This document shows, in pieces, positions 34,990 through 54,092 of a stretch of 64,000 bases of DNA. Location of the stretch: NCBI RefSeq assembly GCF_030463565.1, contig NC_134649.1, positions 320,001-384,000 of the forward strand, read 5' to 3'. The stretch's first letter is position 1; the number at the start of each line of letters is the position of its first letter. The position numbers were made by a program, and so were the translations under genes. The notes under the pieces were generated by a model. The model was not told the DNA's origin, did not search any database, and worked only from the letters and a program-made list of their open reading frames with translations. The stretch is from Pelecanus crispus. Taxonomy: Eukaryota; Chordata; Aves; Pelecaniformes; Pelecanidae.

Positions 34990-37125
34990 CGCCCCGCGCT
35001 CACCGGCCCAGGCCTGCGGTGCTCCAGCGGGCTGTGCTGCAGCTGCTCCAGCAGCTCCAGGTAGCGGAAGAGTGAGTCCCGGGGCCAGGCCACCGGTGCC
35101 GCCTCCTTGGCTCTCGGTCAGGTTCTGCAGGTCCCGGTGGAGGTGCCGCTGCCGGGGCGCTGCGGGGCACCACCTGCATGTCGCCCTGCAAACGGGCAGC
35201 TGCTTCGCCCTGCTGCAGTGTCTCGCCGGCGTGCAGCGCAGGCCCGGCCCGATGCCCCGCCACCGAGGCCTGCCCAGCCGTGCCCCGCTCAAGGCGTGGG
35301 GCTCTGTGGCTCATGAGACTCACCAGCCTCGCCAGGAGGGCATCACTGACGAGCTTTGCTGGCGGCTTGAGGTCGGAGCTCTTCTCGCAGGGAGCAGCGG
35401 CTTCTCTGCCCAGCTCCACCTCTGGGCTCTGTAACCCTCTGCGGGAGGGAAACCCACCGGTCAGCTCTGGCTCTGGCTGGCCTGGAGCCATGTTCCCCCA
35501 GCACCTGGCTGCTGTACTTGGGTCTGAGCTAGCCCAAATCCAGCCTAGCAGATCTGCTTTGTTTCTGAAGTGGGGAAGGGGCAGAGCATCGTCAGACATG
35601 TCTGGCGCAGGGCTGGGCTTTTTCAGTGCAATATCGATGACAAAAATGCTGGAAATGGCCCAGATGGCTGCCTCCATGACAGTGGTGAACACCTAGTGAA
35701 CATTGGTCCTGTTCATCAGCTCGGGAGGGGAACAGGGGGCAGCTGCTGAAACTCAGCAGTCAGCAAGAGAGACCAGGTTACAGGGTGAGGGCAGGAGCGT
35801 GCTGCTCAAAGGAGAAACAAATGGTGAGATGGAAACACAGGTACTAAATACTGTCCCCCAACGTCCAGCTGAGCTGCCAGACTGGCTGTGATGGGAGGCA
35901 GCGCTCAGAGGCTGAGATTTGAGGGCAAAGGCTAGCTGGGGACACAAGGTCCTGGGGAGGATGGGACACAGCAGGAGGGAAGGCTGCTGCTCTGCGCTGG
36001 CTGTGGCCAGGGAAGGTGGCTATCTGAAATCAGCCCTGGACTTGAATTTGATAGCTAGCGCTGGCTCTCATGGGCATGTCCTGCAAAACTACCACGCAGA
36101 GTGTCCCTTGGCAGCAGCCCTAAGCCTGCTGCTGTGGCGTGTCACGGGGTGCAGCCAGCCCTCCTACACAGCGAGCGCTCAGCCCAGGCAGATCCTGGAG
36201 CAGCGGCGGGGTCAGGCGGGCTCTGTGCAGCGCGGAGAGCCTGTTCCTGCTCACCACCGTCGATCATCAGGATAAGGGTGTTCAGGATGATCAGGAAGAA
36301 GATGCTTTTTATGTACACAGTGGCTGAGTTTTGTCATTGAGAAAAACACAGGACACTACTTATTGCCTGTCAAACTCCATGGGCAGATGCACTTGCAAAG
36401 GGGACTCAGAGGTGCACTGTGGACACGCTGCTCCATGGACCGTGGGTTTCAGGACAAGCTTGGTCCTCGTCTTGGTACACTGGCAGCAGAGTTCTGCCTT
36501 TGACAAGTGATACCTAAAGCACTGGAAAAGCTGTGAAGTGGCCACCATGAAAAGCTGTTGGGGAACAGCTGCCCACCTGAGAAAGAAGTCCCAGGAGAGC
36601 TTGGGACCCAGTGATTCAGCCCTTCTGCACTAATTTGTTCTTATAGTCCCTGCTCAGCCTGCCCTGGACAAAGACTGTCCAGGCTGCCGGTACGCGGAGC
36701 CCATGTCCTGGCAGAAAGCCAGTCTGATCCACCCGGTTCCCAGAGCTCAGCCTCCGCCGTGCCTGGAGGCAGCCTGTGTTCCGTGGCTGGTGCTGCTGCT
36801 GCTGCTGTGTGGCAGATGCTCCCGCAAGCCTGCTGTCATCAGGCTGCCTGTGGAGGATACAGTGCAGGAACTGGGATACCGACAGGAGAAGGAAAGGCCA
36901 GCAGCCCATGTGGACCTTGATGGGGCTGTACAGGCATTCTTCTGGTCTTGCTGCGACTGATGTTGAAACAGACCTGCTGGTGATGGCCAGTGAGCATCAC
37001 CTTCCTCTGCTTCCAGGGATCTGTGTAGAGATCAAGCAACTCCTGAGAGACTCTGCCTTCTCCTCTGCCCAGCAGGGGTAGGAAGCCATGCAGCTGGAGG
37101 GCACTGAAGAAGACCTGGCCAGGCA
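34990..37125 (-). pseudogene. CATSPER2: CATSPER2 relic: N-terminal, S1, S2 and C-terminal exons, pore missing
   Basis: CATSPER2 is a pore-forming subunit of the sperm calcium channel. Four minus-strand segments match human CATSPER2 in order. (1) About 37120-36955: 'QELLDLYTDPWKQRKVMLTG' then 'HHQQVCFNIS', against human 'RELLDPSRQKKLVLGDQHQL..FSI'. (2) 36323-36255: 'IFFLIILNTLILMID', transmembrane S1, with AG acceptor and GTGAGC donor. (3) 35692-35618: 'EAAIWAISSIFVIDIALK', S2, after a CTAG acceptor. (4) 35093-35004: 'WPRDSLFRYLELLEQLQ', nearly identical to the human C-terminus, with a GTGAGC donor. The S2 exon has no evident donor. Only 525 bp separate it from the C-terminal exon, and no frame there encodes S3-S6 or the T.D.W pore. 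The position next to STRC on the same strand equals the human order. Surveys report CatSper genes lost in birds. A reduced functional gene is unlikely but untested. Confidence 0.8.
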
Positions 37126-37129
37126 GCAC

Positions 37130-38500
37130 CCTCCAGACAGAAGCAGATGGGTCGCTGCAGCATGAAGAGGGAAAAAGCCAGCTTTGCTGGACAATTTAGG
37201 AGGCTGTGCTCCAATTCTCTTAGCAGGGTATCGACGCTGAGCTAGCACAAGCAACGATACCCAGCTAGGATCAGGCTGGGCTGTGAACGTGCCTTAAATC
37301 TAGTCATGTATGGCCTCAGCGGCTGCCCTAGAATGACACAGCAGGACCTGGGAGTCCAGATGCCCCTGTCCCATCCAAGGCACTCTTCCCCAGCTATCTT
37401 GTTCACCCTGCTCTGTGTGCAGGCTCAGCCAAGCCTGTGACTGGCTGCTAAGCTGAGATGTGCAGGAATGTTAAAAGCTTCTTTTCTGCAGTGGTACCAA
37501 CAGCAAAGGATGCTGAAGCACAGACTGGGAGAGTATTTTGGAAGCGGACACTACTGCATCCTGCATACGTACACTCCAGCTCCTGTTTGCCAAATTACCA
37601 GATGCAGGAGAATAGCCGTGCCACCTCCTCCTGGTCTAGATGAGACCTGAGCAGAGAACGGGCACAGCTGCAAAAAACCTTCAGGCTGGGCTGACTTACC
37701 GTCCTGCAGCAACCCAAGCAGAGCTGTGGGAAGGGATGGATTTTATTCTGTCTTTTTATTCTTCTTTTCTTAACCTTCCTAAACTTTTGCTAGCCTGGTC
37801 TGGTTTTGGATCCTAGAGTAGCAATTTCTCTAAGGCAAAAAAAGCCCCAGGTGATTATTTTGTCTCTGTAACAGGGAAGCTCAGTTTTTTTTCATTCCTG
37901 CAGTTTGAAGTTCTATCTCTAGAGTCTTTTCCCACTCCTGGGGGTGTTTGAGGAACTGTAATTCCTCCTGTGCTTTTGGAGAAAGCATGTGGTAGCATGA
38001 ATTTGGAACTGCTGTATGCGTTCCCACAAACGAGATTGTTAGCAGTGGTCAGATTTATGCGGCTCTTAAATTGTATTCCTCGTAGGGGACCAGCACAGGA
38101 CCGCAGTGCTACCAGGGTGTGGTGGCAGCGATGTGGGAGCAGGGTGTGCCTGCACAGAGCTGGCCGGTGACGCCGCACACTTCAGCAGATACTCCGAACA
38201 GCGAAGAGAGTATTTCTGACCACACAGCCAAGCAGCGAAAGCTGCAAGTGCAGACTGACATGATGCAGTGGGGAAGACCCGATCCCGGGTTTGGCTCGGA
38301 GCACACGAGTGCTGGAAGCCAGGGGAATGCTGGTCTCCTCCGTAATGCAGGAGCGGTGCTCCCGTGGGATGCTGTGGCTCGGTGTTCACGGGTGGGTGTG
38401 CAAGTGGAGCTGCGGCGCGGCCCGCAGCCCTCGCCGGCCCGCGTGCTGGGTGCTGCTCAGCTGGACACCATCCCGTGGTGCTCTGGGCTGAAACAAGGCC
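37130..38500. other. Unassigned spacer between CATSPER2 relic and PDIA3 CpG island
   Basis: About 1.4 kb with only short open frames on either strand. The 5'-most CATSPER2 exon or promoter might have lain here, but no similarity is visible. There is a T-rich patch near 37740-37780. Confidence 0.4.
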
Positions 38501-38503
38501 CTC

Positions 38504-38580
38504 AACATAGAATCCTAGAATAGTTTAGGTTGGAAAAGACCTTTAAGATCATCCAGTCCAACCATTAACCTACACTACCA
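38504..38580 (-). mobile_element. CR1 LINE 3' end, reverse orientation
   Basis: 'agaatcctagaatagtttag' followed by 'ggttggaaaagacctttaag' and 'tccaaccattaacctacac' is the reverse complement of a CR1 3' end. The 'accattaaccta' wording is that of neoavian CR1 subfamilies as I remember them. Confidence 0.9.
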
Positions 38581-38596
38581 AGTCTACTCTAACCAA

Positions 38597-38652
38597 TCAA
38601 GGGTAGACTAGACTAAAACTAGACATAGACTAAGACTAGACTAGACTAGACA
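38597..38652. repeat. Tandem TAGAC-type simple repeat beside CR1
   Basis: Degenerate pentamer/hexamer tract of 'tagac', 'actagac' and 'taagac' units directly abutting the CR1 fragment at 38504-38580, probably grown from the element's flank. Confidence 0.85.
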
Positions 38653-38973
38653 TCACGGCCTTGTGTTCCGCACAGGCTAGCGGTGTGCTTTGCAGACACG
38701 CCGGCCGCGGCAGGGTTTTCAACAAACACGCAGTGATGAAATGAATGGAATCCCTTTCCCTTGGAGACCACAGCCATTCCCACAGCGTGCGGCTCCCGGG
38801 GAGGCTGCGCCTCCAGCCGCGGCACCCAGGCCCGGCAGGGGCAGGCCCCGCGCCCGGCGGGACTCGGGGCTGGACGCTGGGACGGGGCCGGGCGGCGGGA
38901 GGGAGCCCGGGGCTACGCCGCGGCTCGGGGACGGGGCCGAGCCCTGAGCGCGGGGCAGCCCAGCACGGTCGGG

Positions 38974-39018
38974 TCGGGCCGGGCCGGGCCGGGCCGGGCC
39001 GGGCCGGGCCGAGCCGGG
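38974..39018 (+). repeat. (GGGCC)n pentamer tract upstream of PDIA3
   Basis: About eight to nine tandem GGGCC units with GGGTC and GAGCC variants, about 300 bp upstream of the PDIA3 start codon. Runs of three G at five-base spacing make a G-quadruplex plausible on the plus strand. Confidence 0.9.
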
Positions 39019-39321
39019 AGCGATCGTCGCAGGGCCCAGCCGCGGCCCGGGGGGGCCCGAGGAGCCCGGTCCCGCCGCATCCCGAGCGCCGCCGGCCGGG
39101 GCAGCGAGAGGCGGGGTCGCCGCTGCTGGCCCCGCCCACCGCGGTCGGCAGCCCATTGGCCGGGGCTGGCGTGACACGCCGCACGGCGCCCAACGGAGAG
39201 CTGCCACACGGCAGATCCGGCCGGGGAGGCGGGACTTCCGGCCTGCGGCCCCCGGCGCCTGTTCAGCCGCCGCCGCCGCCGAGGAGGGAGCCCCGCGCCG
39301 CGCCGCCCCGCTCCGCTCGCC

Positions 39322-47441
<8,120 letters not shown>

Positions 47442-47705
47442 AGTACCCACTTGCCATCTTGTCAGGATGAGCTCTGTGTGAATTGGGGAAGCACTGGGCA
47501 GACTGGGGCCAGTTCTGGGTTGTGGAGAGCCAGTGACTATGTGGGCTGAGGGGACCCAGCTGCTGTATCTAGTTCTGTTTAATTTCCTGACGTCTCTTAG
47601 CTGCACTGTTGTGGGGCTCCCCAGACTGGTTTGTTTTGTGGTTTGGGAGGGGGTGGGGGGTAGGGTTATTTTCTAATTTCTTTTGTACATTCGGAGAAGA
47701 GACAT

Positions 47706-47711
47706 AATAAA
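47706..47711 (+). terminator. PDIA3: PDIA3 polyadenylation signal (AATAAA)
   Basis: Canonical AATAAA 265 bp after the PDIA3 stop, followed by a GT-rich stretch ('gtccgtgtcc'). Confidence 0.9.
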
Positions 47712-47759
47712 ATGACCCCCTTAAGACCAAGCGTCCGTGTCCTATGGAGACCTGTCAGA

Positions 47760-49505
47760 TGTAACGCCAGGATCCTGCTCTTCATAGGCAGCGACTTCCT
47801 ACTGTGAGCCTAGTTTCCTCCAGTGAGCCTTTAGAAGTCTGTTTCTAGATATTAAGCTCAGCCTTTAGTCTGTTCTCCTTCTTCCTTGGCTGATGCGAAT
47901 CCTTCCAGAACGTAGCAGCAACTGTCCCAATGTGCTGTGCTTCAGGTGCTATATTTATGCAGATTTTGGGCTTAGGGACTCTGGTCACAAATGCTTTTGC
48001 TCTCTGCATTCTGCCTGATAGGGTAGCAGCACTGCCTCGGGGAGTTCAGAGGTATGCAGTACTTAATGTGACTGTTGGATCTAGACAAGTGCAGGCGTAC
48101 GGAGCAGTCTGGCATAGGGCTTGCTCAGCAGTATACAAACAGCAATAAATTTGCTTTTAAGCTGGTAGAGTAGTAGTCAAGTGTAGGCGAGGAGTGCTAC
48201 TAACTACCTACTCTACCCAAACACAGGTAGGGCCAGCGCTGAGGGTGTTTCTCACAGCCAGTAGGCTTGTCTGTGGCTTGCGTGTGGTTAAGACCAGTTA
48301 ATTGTAAGATCATTACTTCTCTTGGTAGAAAGCAGGCTGGTAGCTGTGGCTTTCTTTTCAGGAGAGAGGGGAATAGGATCCTATGCTGCAGTTGGATGGT
48401 GTGGGCTGTGACCGACCGTCTCGGGGTACAGGCAGTCCTACCTTCCTTTGGCCCGGAATGTGCTGGCTGGGAAGGAGAGACGGTGGGTGAGGAGAGAGGG
48501 GCTGTTGCCCTGGCTCCCCAAGTCTCTCGGGCTGTGTGTGAGCTGAAGTGAGGATCAGCAGACTCTAGGCACTGCTGTGTTGCAGCCGTTACCATGGTAA
48601 GAGCCAGCGCTTGCTTTCTCTGTGGATTCTTCCCCCACGGCTCCAAAGGCTGTGTACCAATTATTTATTGGTGCTGGAATTCTCCAGGTACAGTAGATCA
48701 TATGACGCTTAGCACGCGGTTCTCTGTCTACAACAGCTATGCAGTACAAGAATTTCTTCCCCAGCTACATCAGTATCTTAAACCATGTCTACCTCCTGTA
48801 CTCTGCTTGCTGGCTATCGGCTGCTCTGTCTCCCAGATCAGACATCAAGGCACCCTGGGGGCGGGGGGAGTACGTGTGTGATGTTGGTCCTTGCACCTCA
48901 AGCTGGCCGCACGCCTGCAGCTGGCCGCAGACTTCAGGCGCTAGTGGGAGGAACAGGGGAATACAACAGGCCCTACTTCTGACTGCTGACGACTACCTTC
49001 CATAAAACCAAACTGGAGCACTGCTTCCCTAATGGACAGGGTACTGCCCTGCACCAGGCGAGGGAGAGCCAGGGGAAGCTTTTCTGATCCTCGCTTTGCT
49101 CCCTACTCTGTGACCTCAGACCCGGTGGCAGCTGGGTGCTAACCACGAATTGCGTTCTTCAGCGGGTTTGGCCCAGAGCCCATTGCCTGGGCAGCATCGG
49201 TGCCAGTGCCCGGACCCGCAGGGGTGAAGCAAGCACAGGCTTGGTCAAAGTGGTGAAGCTTTCTGGTGAGAGGGACAAAGGATGTGAGAAAGGGCGTTGT
49301 GCTGGAGGCTGCCCAGGTATCCCTTACTGTGTGCTGCAATTAAACTGAAGCTAAAGTGGCTTCAGTTGAGGAGAAACAGACAGCTAAGGAAGGATGCACT
49401 GATGGCAGCAGGATATTCCTGAACCTCACCCTCAGGGATCTGCTTCCTCCACCATTTCGGGGATATGTCCTGATAAGCAAGAAAAAAAAAAAATTGCAGC
49501 AGCGG
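47760..49505. other. Spacer between convergent PDIA3 and ELL3
   Basis: About 1.7 kb with no recognisable exon. A plus-strand AATAAA lies at about 48144 and a minus-strand AATAAA at 48664-48669. The latter could end a long ELL3 3' UTR. Confidence 0.5.
48664..48669 (-). terminator. ELL3: Candidate ELL3 polyadenylation signal
   Basis: AATAAA on the minus strand about 840 bp beyond the ELL3 stop. No closer canonical signal was found by eye. Confidence 0.4.
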
Positions 49506-49510
49506 TTTGC

Positions 49511-52500
49511 CTAGGAGCTCTCCCTTCCCTCAAACTCTAGAATCAGGCTTTTGATGTGAGACAGCTTCTGGTGGAGGTATTCACAGCGCTGCTTCTCCTG
49601 CTGATAGCTAGGATAAGTCTGAAGGGAAAAAAAATAAAATATATATGGATCAGCTCTGGGAGGGAACCCCGTCCCTGCCATGTGTCCAGCCTCACCTTCT
49701 TGAAGTGGCTGTACTCATGCAGAATTGTAGCTTCAAGTGCCTGAAACCCGAAAGAAGTGGGTGAGCAGAACCAGAGCACGGCTGTATTTTGCTATCATGC
49801 CCCAGGTCTCCCACTTGCCTTGCGTTCCTCTGTTCCTTGTTTCAATGTCTTCATTTTGGCTCCCAGCTGAATAAATTTCTGGCTCACGTTACCAATGCGA
49901 GCATGCAGGTAGCGGTACTCCGTGTAGTCTGCACTAAACACTGCCTCGTAAGCTCTGCACTGCTCTGCTGAGCAGATGGTATGGTATTTCCTGCCGCAAC
50001 CAGGAGAAGCCTGTTCTCCCTGGGCCTGCAAGACCTCTGCAGCAGAGCAGAGCCCTTGCTCTTGGTGGGGTGGGGGGCTAGCAGTGCTGTGTCCTCCTGC
50101 CGAGGCCCTTGGCATGAGGAGCAGCGAGCATGCAAGGCTGTGCCTGGCTTGCAGGTGTTTCTGCTGCTGCTGTCAGAGGTGAGGCAGGTAGCCTGTCTGT
50201 GGGGCCAAATTACACTGAGCAACAGGGAGCCCTGTGGCAGCAAGTGCCAAGCTCTCTTACCGCACGTAATCCGGGATCTCTGCTAAGGAGCAACTGTGAG
50301 CCTGGGACCTGGCATCTGGCAAGGAGCAGAAGATCCACGAGGGTTAAAGACCTTCTGGAGCACCTCTCCTCCACCTCGGCCAGAACCTGTCCTGCCCCGG
50401 GCTTGCTGGAAGGCCCCTTCCCTAAAGCTGAGCTTGCAGTCACGCAGCTCTGGTGGGCACAGAGCCCTTGGCCCACCGGGGAGATCCCAGCAGCCTTTCA
50501 GGGAGCGCCGGGGGACAGCAGGGTGCAGGGTCTGCCCCGCTCGGCCATGCAGCTGCAGCAGAGACAGCCCCAGGCCATGAGGCTGGGCAGTTCACCCAGG
50601 CTTGCACCGTCCCCATGTTTGCCTTGGCCCTCTGTGCTAAAGCCCCTCTGCTTGCCAGGAGTCCTGTTTTGGGCCACCCACCACCTCCCAGGGTCTGGTC
50701 CAGCTTCTGCTGCACAAGCTGGCAAGGCCAGCCCAGTGCTCCTGGGCTGTGTCCCTGGCCCCCCTCCCCAGGCAGCCCCTCACCTCTGGGGGCAGAGAGG
50801 TGCTGCTCCGGGCGCGGGGCACTCTCCTCCCGGTCATCGCCGGCCACCTCCTCGCTCTCTGGGCTCTCCAGCTCCCCAGCATGGCTGCTGGGGGGCAGAG
50901 GCCCAGCTTGCTGCTGGCCCCATGCTCCTGGGTGCCGTGTGCTGAGTGTCTGTGAGCAGCTCCGGTGCCACTCTTGCAAGCCAGGGCCAAATGCTGGGGC
51001 CTGGGACCTCTTGCTGGCTCTTGGATCTGAGAAATCCAGCAGTGCCAGGCGCTTCTGAAAGACAAACTCGCTCTGCCGTAGGCCTGTCCCGGACCCCTGC
51101 GCTGGGACCTGGTGCTGCAGCATCTCCCACCAGCTTCAGCCTGCGCAGCCCAGGGCCTCTGCATCTGATTCATGTCCGCGGCTCAGGTGTGCCCTGTCCT
51201 TTGGGATGTGCTGGGGGTGTCACAGCAGGGCCAGCTCCCCCACTGCCCAGGGGTGGCCAGGGCAGAAGGCAGGGGCAGACTCCAGAGCCCCAGAGCAGTT
51301 GGGCTGGGGGGCCTGAGGGGGCTTTGCTGGGAAGGAGGCACGGAGAGGAAGAAGCCTGATGCCTTCAGGAAGCAGCTATACTGAACCAGGCTCTCCCCAC
51401 ACGCACACACAGGGGATTTTTGCTGCTGGAGCCCATGAGCACTTACCACCCCTGGAAGGTTTCTGCTGGTGGCCTGAGGGGAGCCGTGCTCCGGAGGCTG
51501 CTGCAGAGGCACCAGGAAGGACGGGGCCGAGGGTCTGCAGTCCTGGCTCCTGGGGCACGAGAGACAGCAGAGACCAGAGACCAAGGCTGGGGAAGGCAAC
51601 TCCAGACACCAAGTGCCCAGGCAGCAGAGGGGTGGGTCCAGTCTTGCCCAAAGGGTGCCGAGTGAATGCAGCGTGCCCATGGCTGGACCCCAGCAGCGAT
51701 CGAGCACCCCCAGACACTGCTGCTCTCACTGTTGCTTGCCCCAGGGCTCCCGCTCTACCTGTGCTGCAGCAGGGCAGCCCGCTGCGGCTCCTGGGCCGTG
51801 TTCCCTGGCCAGTCCTCCTGTGCCTGGCCTGCCTGGGTCCCCTTCACACGGTAGCGGTGGGCAGTGGCATCCAGCTCTGTGACCTGGGGCGGGGGGGCAC
51901 AGCAGGGTGGGCATGGTCCAGCGCTCTCACACCCGAGCAGGCGCTGCAGCCAGCACCCTCACCTCCTCCAGCGCTGCCAGCAGCCGTGCCCCGTCAGGCC
52001 TGCCTGCCGGCATCCCATCCAGCTGCTGCAGGAGCCTGCTCTTGTGATGGGGCCTCAGGGCCCGGTGCTGAACCAGGCTTTGAACAGAAGCCCTGGGGCT
52101 GGCTGTTGTAGGGACATGGACATGGCAGGCAGAGCCCTTCCCTAGCAGGCCGGTCACACCGACCTTCTCAGGAGCTGTGACACCTTTGCCTGTGGACACA
52201 TCAGGACAGAATGGGGTCAGCCCCTGGGGGTAATCACACCAGGTTCTGCTTTCCTCCCCCATCAGTCTCGGCACATAATAGCCCCCCAAGCCCCTGTGCC
52301 CCCAGCCCACCATGCCCCCCCCCCCCCCCATGGCTGAGGGGACAGGGACACTGTACAGTTCTCCCAGTGCCACTGGTGCCTCCTGCTCACTGGTGTGGCC
52401 TGAGACCCCCAGACGTGGAGCTGCCACCCGGCCATGGCGAGCAGCACCCACCACGTCCCAGGGCCAGCTGGTCCCTGAGGAGGCAGCACCGTTGTCCCAG

Positions 52501-54092
52501 GGGAACAGCAGGGCCGCCGCAGCCATCAAACCCCAGCCTGGCAGGGGGTGAAGGCTCAGCACCCACTGTCATTCGGGCCAGTGCCGCCCGCAGCACCCCA
52601 CTAACCGTAGCCAAGCACAGCCGCATCAGGCTCAACAACTGCTCTGCCGCAGGGCTCCTTCCCTAAGGACACACACTCCCGCGGGGGTGGGCAGGTGCTC
52701 TCCCAGGCACAGACTGTGATTTTCTCCTGGATGCTGCCCAGGCTGTCCAGGCAGCTCTGACCTAGCCTGGGAGAAGACAACACCTCCCACCAGCTGAGCC
52801 CAGCCTGCTCCCCCTGGCCCCATGCGATGCCCAGAAAGGCCCTGCAAGGTGGGCACCCCAGCAAGCACGGGAGCAGGGAGTCTGTCCCCAGACTGTCTCC
52901 AAAGGCCCCGGCTCCAGGGCTGCCGCTGTCCCAGCGCTCTGGATGCCCCTATGGGGACCGGGGGGCTCAGGATGCCACGAGCTCGGGGAGGGCGTCGGGG
53001 ACTTTTAGACCCCAAAAGCACCGGGCTGCTCAGCCGGGGACACCGAGGAGAGCGGGAGCGAACCCGGCTGGTGGGGGCCGGGACCCCGTGGCCGCGCTCC
53101 CACCCGTCTGTGCCCGCGGCCCCGCCAGCGGGAGCGGGGCTGGGGCTGACCCCGGGGCGGTGCCGCCGGCGCAGCCCCGAGCGCAGAGGGACCGGCGGCC
53201 GGCCCCGCGGGGTCCGGCGGGCTCACCGGGGCACGGCCAGCCGCACGCACTCGAAGCTGCCCTGCGGCTCGTCCCGGCTGCAGCGGGAGCGGGAGAAGGT
53301 GAAGAACCGCGGGGGGGTCCCGGGGCCTCCCGGCACCGTCAGGCACTGCCGGCGGGACGGGCCGTCAGGGCCGCGGCCGCCCCGAGCCCCCCCGTCCACC
53401 CCGCGGGGCCGCCCCCTGCTCCCACCGGCGGGAGCACCGGTGCCGCCGGCCCGGCCCGCGGGGACCCGGCCCGGCCCTCCGATCTCCCCGGGTCCCCGAT
53501 CCACTCATCCCCGGCCCCCCGCCGCCGTGGCCGCCCTGGGTTCCCCGGTCCCCCCCGGTCCCCTCCGGTCCCCCCCGGTCCCCCCCGGTCGCCCGCTCCC
53601 CAGCCGCCCTGGGTTCCCCGGTCCCTCCCGCCTCCTTGTCTTCCCTGGGTTCCCCAGTCCCCTCCCCGGTCCCCCCCGGTCCCTCCCGGTCCCACCCGGT
53701 CCCTCCCGGTCCCTCCTGGTCGCCTGCTCCCCGGCCGCCCTGGGTTCCCCGGTCCCCTCCCCGGTCCCTCCCGGTCCTCCCGGTCCCCCCGCTCCCCGGC
53801 CGCCCTGGGTTCCCCGGTTCCCCCGGTCTCCCCACTCACCCCCCGGCTGCCCTGGAAGGCGATCACGGGCCCCGGCGCCCCCTGCAACAACAAGCGGGGC
53901 CCGGTGAGTCCCGCCTGCGCCCGCCGCCCCCGGCCCTCCGGCCCGGCCCGGTCCCACCTGCCGCCGCCCGCAGCCCCGCAGCGCCCGCGCCGCCGCCGCC
54001 GAGAGCCGCACGTGCAGGAGGCTGAGCCGGGGGCCCGGCCCGCAGCGCCGGTACCGGAGCCTCCCGCGCAGCTCCGCCCGCGGCCGCGGCAT
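49511..54092 (-). CDS. ELL3: ELL3, RNA polymerase II elongation factor
   Basis: Nuclear ELL-family elongation factor. Eleven exons: 54092-53958, 53881-53840, 53345-53227, 52766-52606, 52189-51963, 51883-51759, 51549-51447, 51054-50784, 50036-49819, 49740-49696 and 49618-49511. Phases agree throughout (517 codons plus stop; human 397). The N-terminal ELL domain carries 'LRGRLR', 'PGPVIAFQGSRG' and 'CLDSLGSIQEKI'. A middle ELL-type segment follows: 'LRPHHKSRLLQQL', then 'EDWPGNTAQEPQRAALLQHR'. Next is an acidic Ser/Glu linker, then the occludin-like C-terminal domain ('AYEAVFSADYTEYRYLHAR', 'QRCEYLHQKLSHIKSLILEF'). The intron after 49819 has a GC donor (AAG|GCAAGT) where human ELL3 has an exon boundary. 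The acceptors for 50036 and 52606 were chosen by phase and are less certain than the rest. Confidence 0.92.
53525..53835. repeat. Higher-order CCCGGTCCCT minisatellite in ELL3 intron 2
   Basis: Two nested periodicities are visible: a roughly 10-bp CCCGGTCCCT unit, and a larger unit of about 65-135 bp that starts 'ccgccctgggttccccggtc' and recurs four times (about 53527, 53602, 53737 and 53802). It is strongly C-rich on the plus strand, so G-rich in the ELL3 transcript. It ends only a few bases before the exon 2 donor. Confidence 0.9.

Noticed and set aside
35000-35692. 230-codon single frame running from the CATSPER2 S2 exon toward the C-terminal exon
   Set aside because: It looks like an uninterrupted gene, but the part after S2 shows no channel sequence and it enters the C-terminal exon in the wrong frame. 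I treat it as chance.
36360-36548. Possible further CATSPER2 exon between the N-terminal and S1 blocks
   Set aside because: One frame has a faint resemblance to the region before S1, but it is too weak to distinguish from chance.
48139-48150. Plus-strand AATAAA as an alternative PDIA3 end
   Set aside because: A canonical signal with a GT-rich flank already exists at 47706. Nothing supports the distal one.
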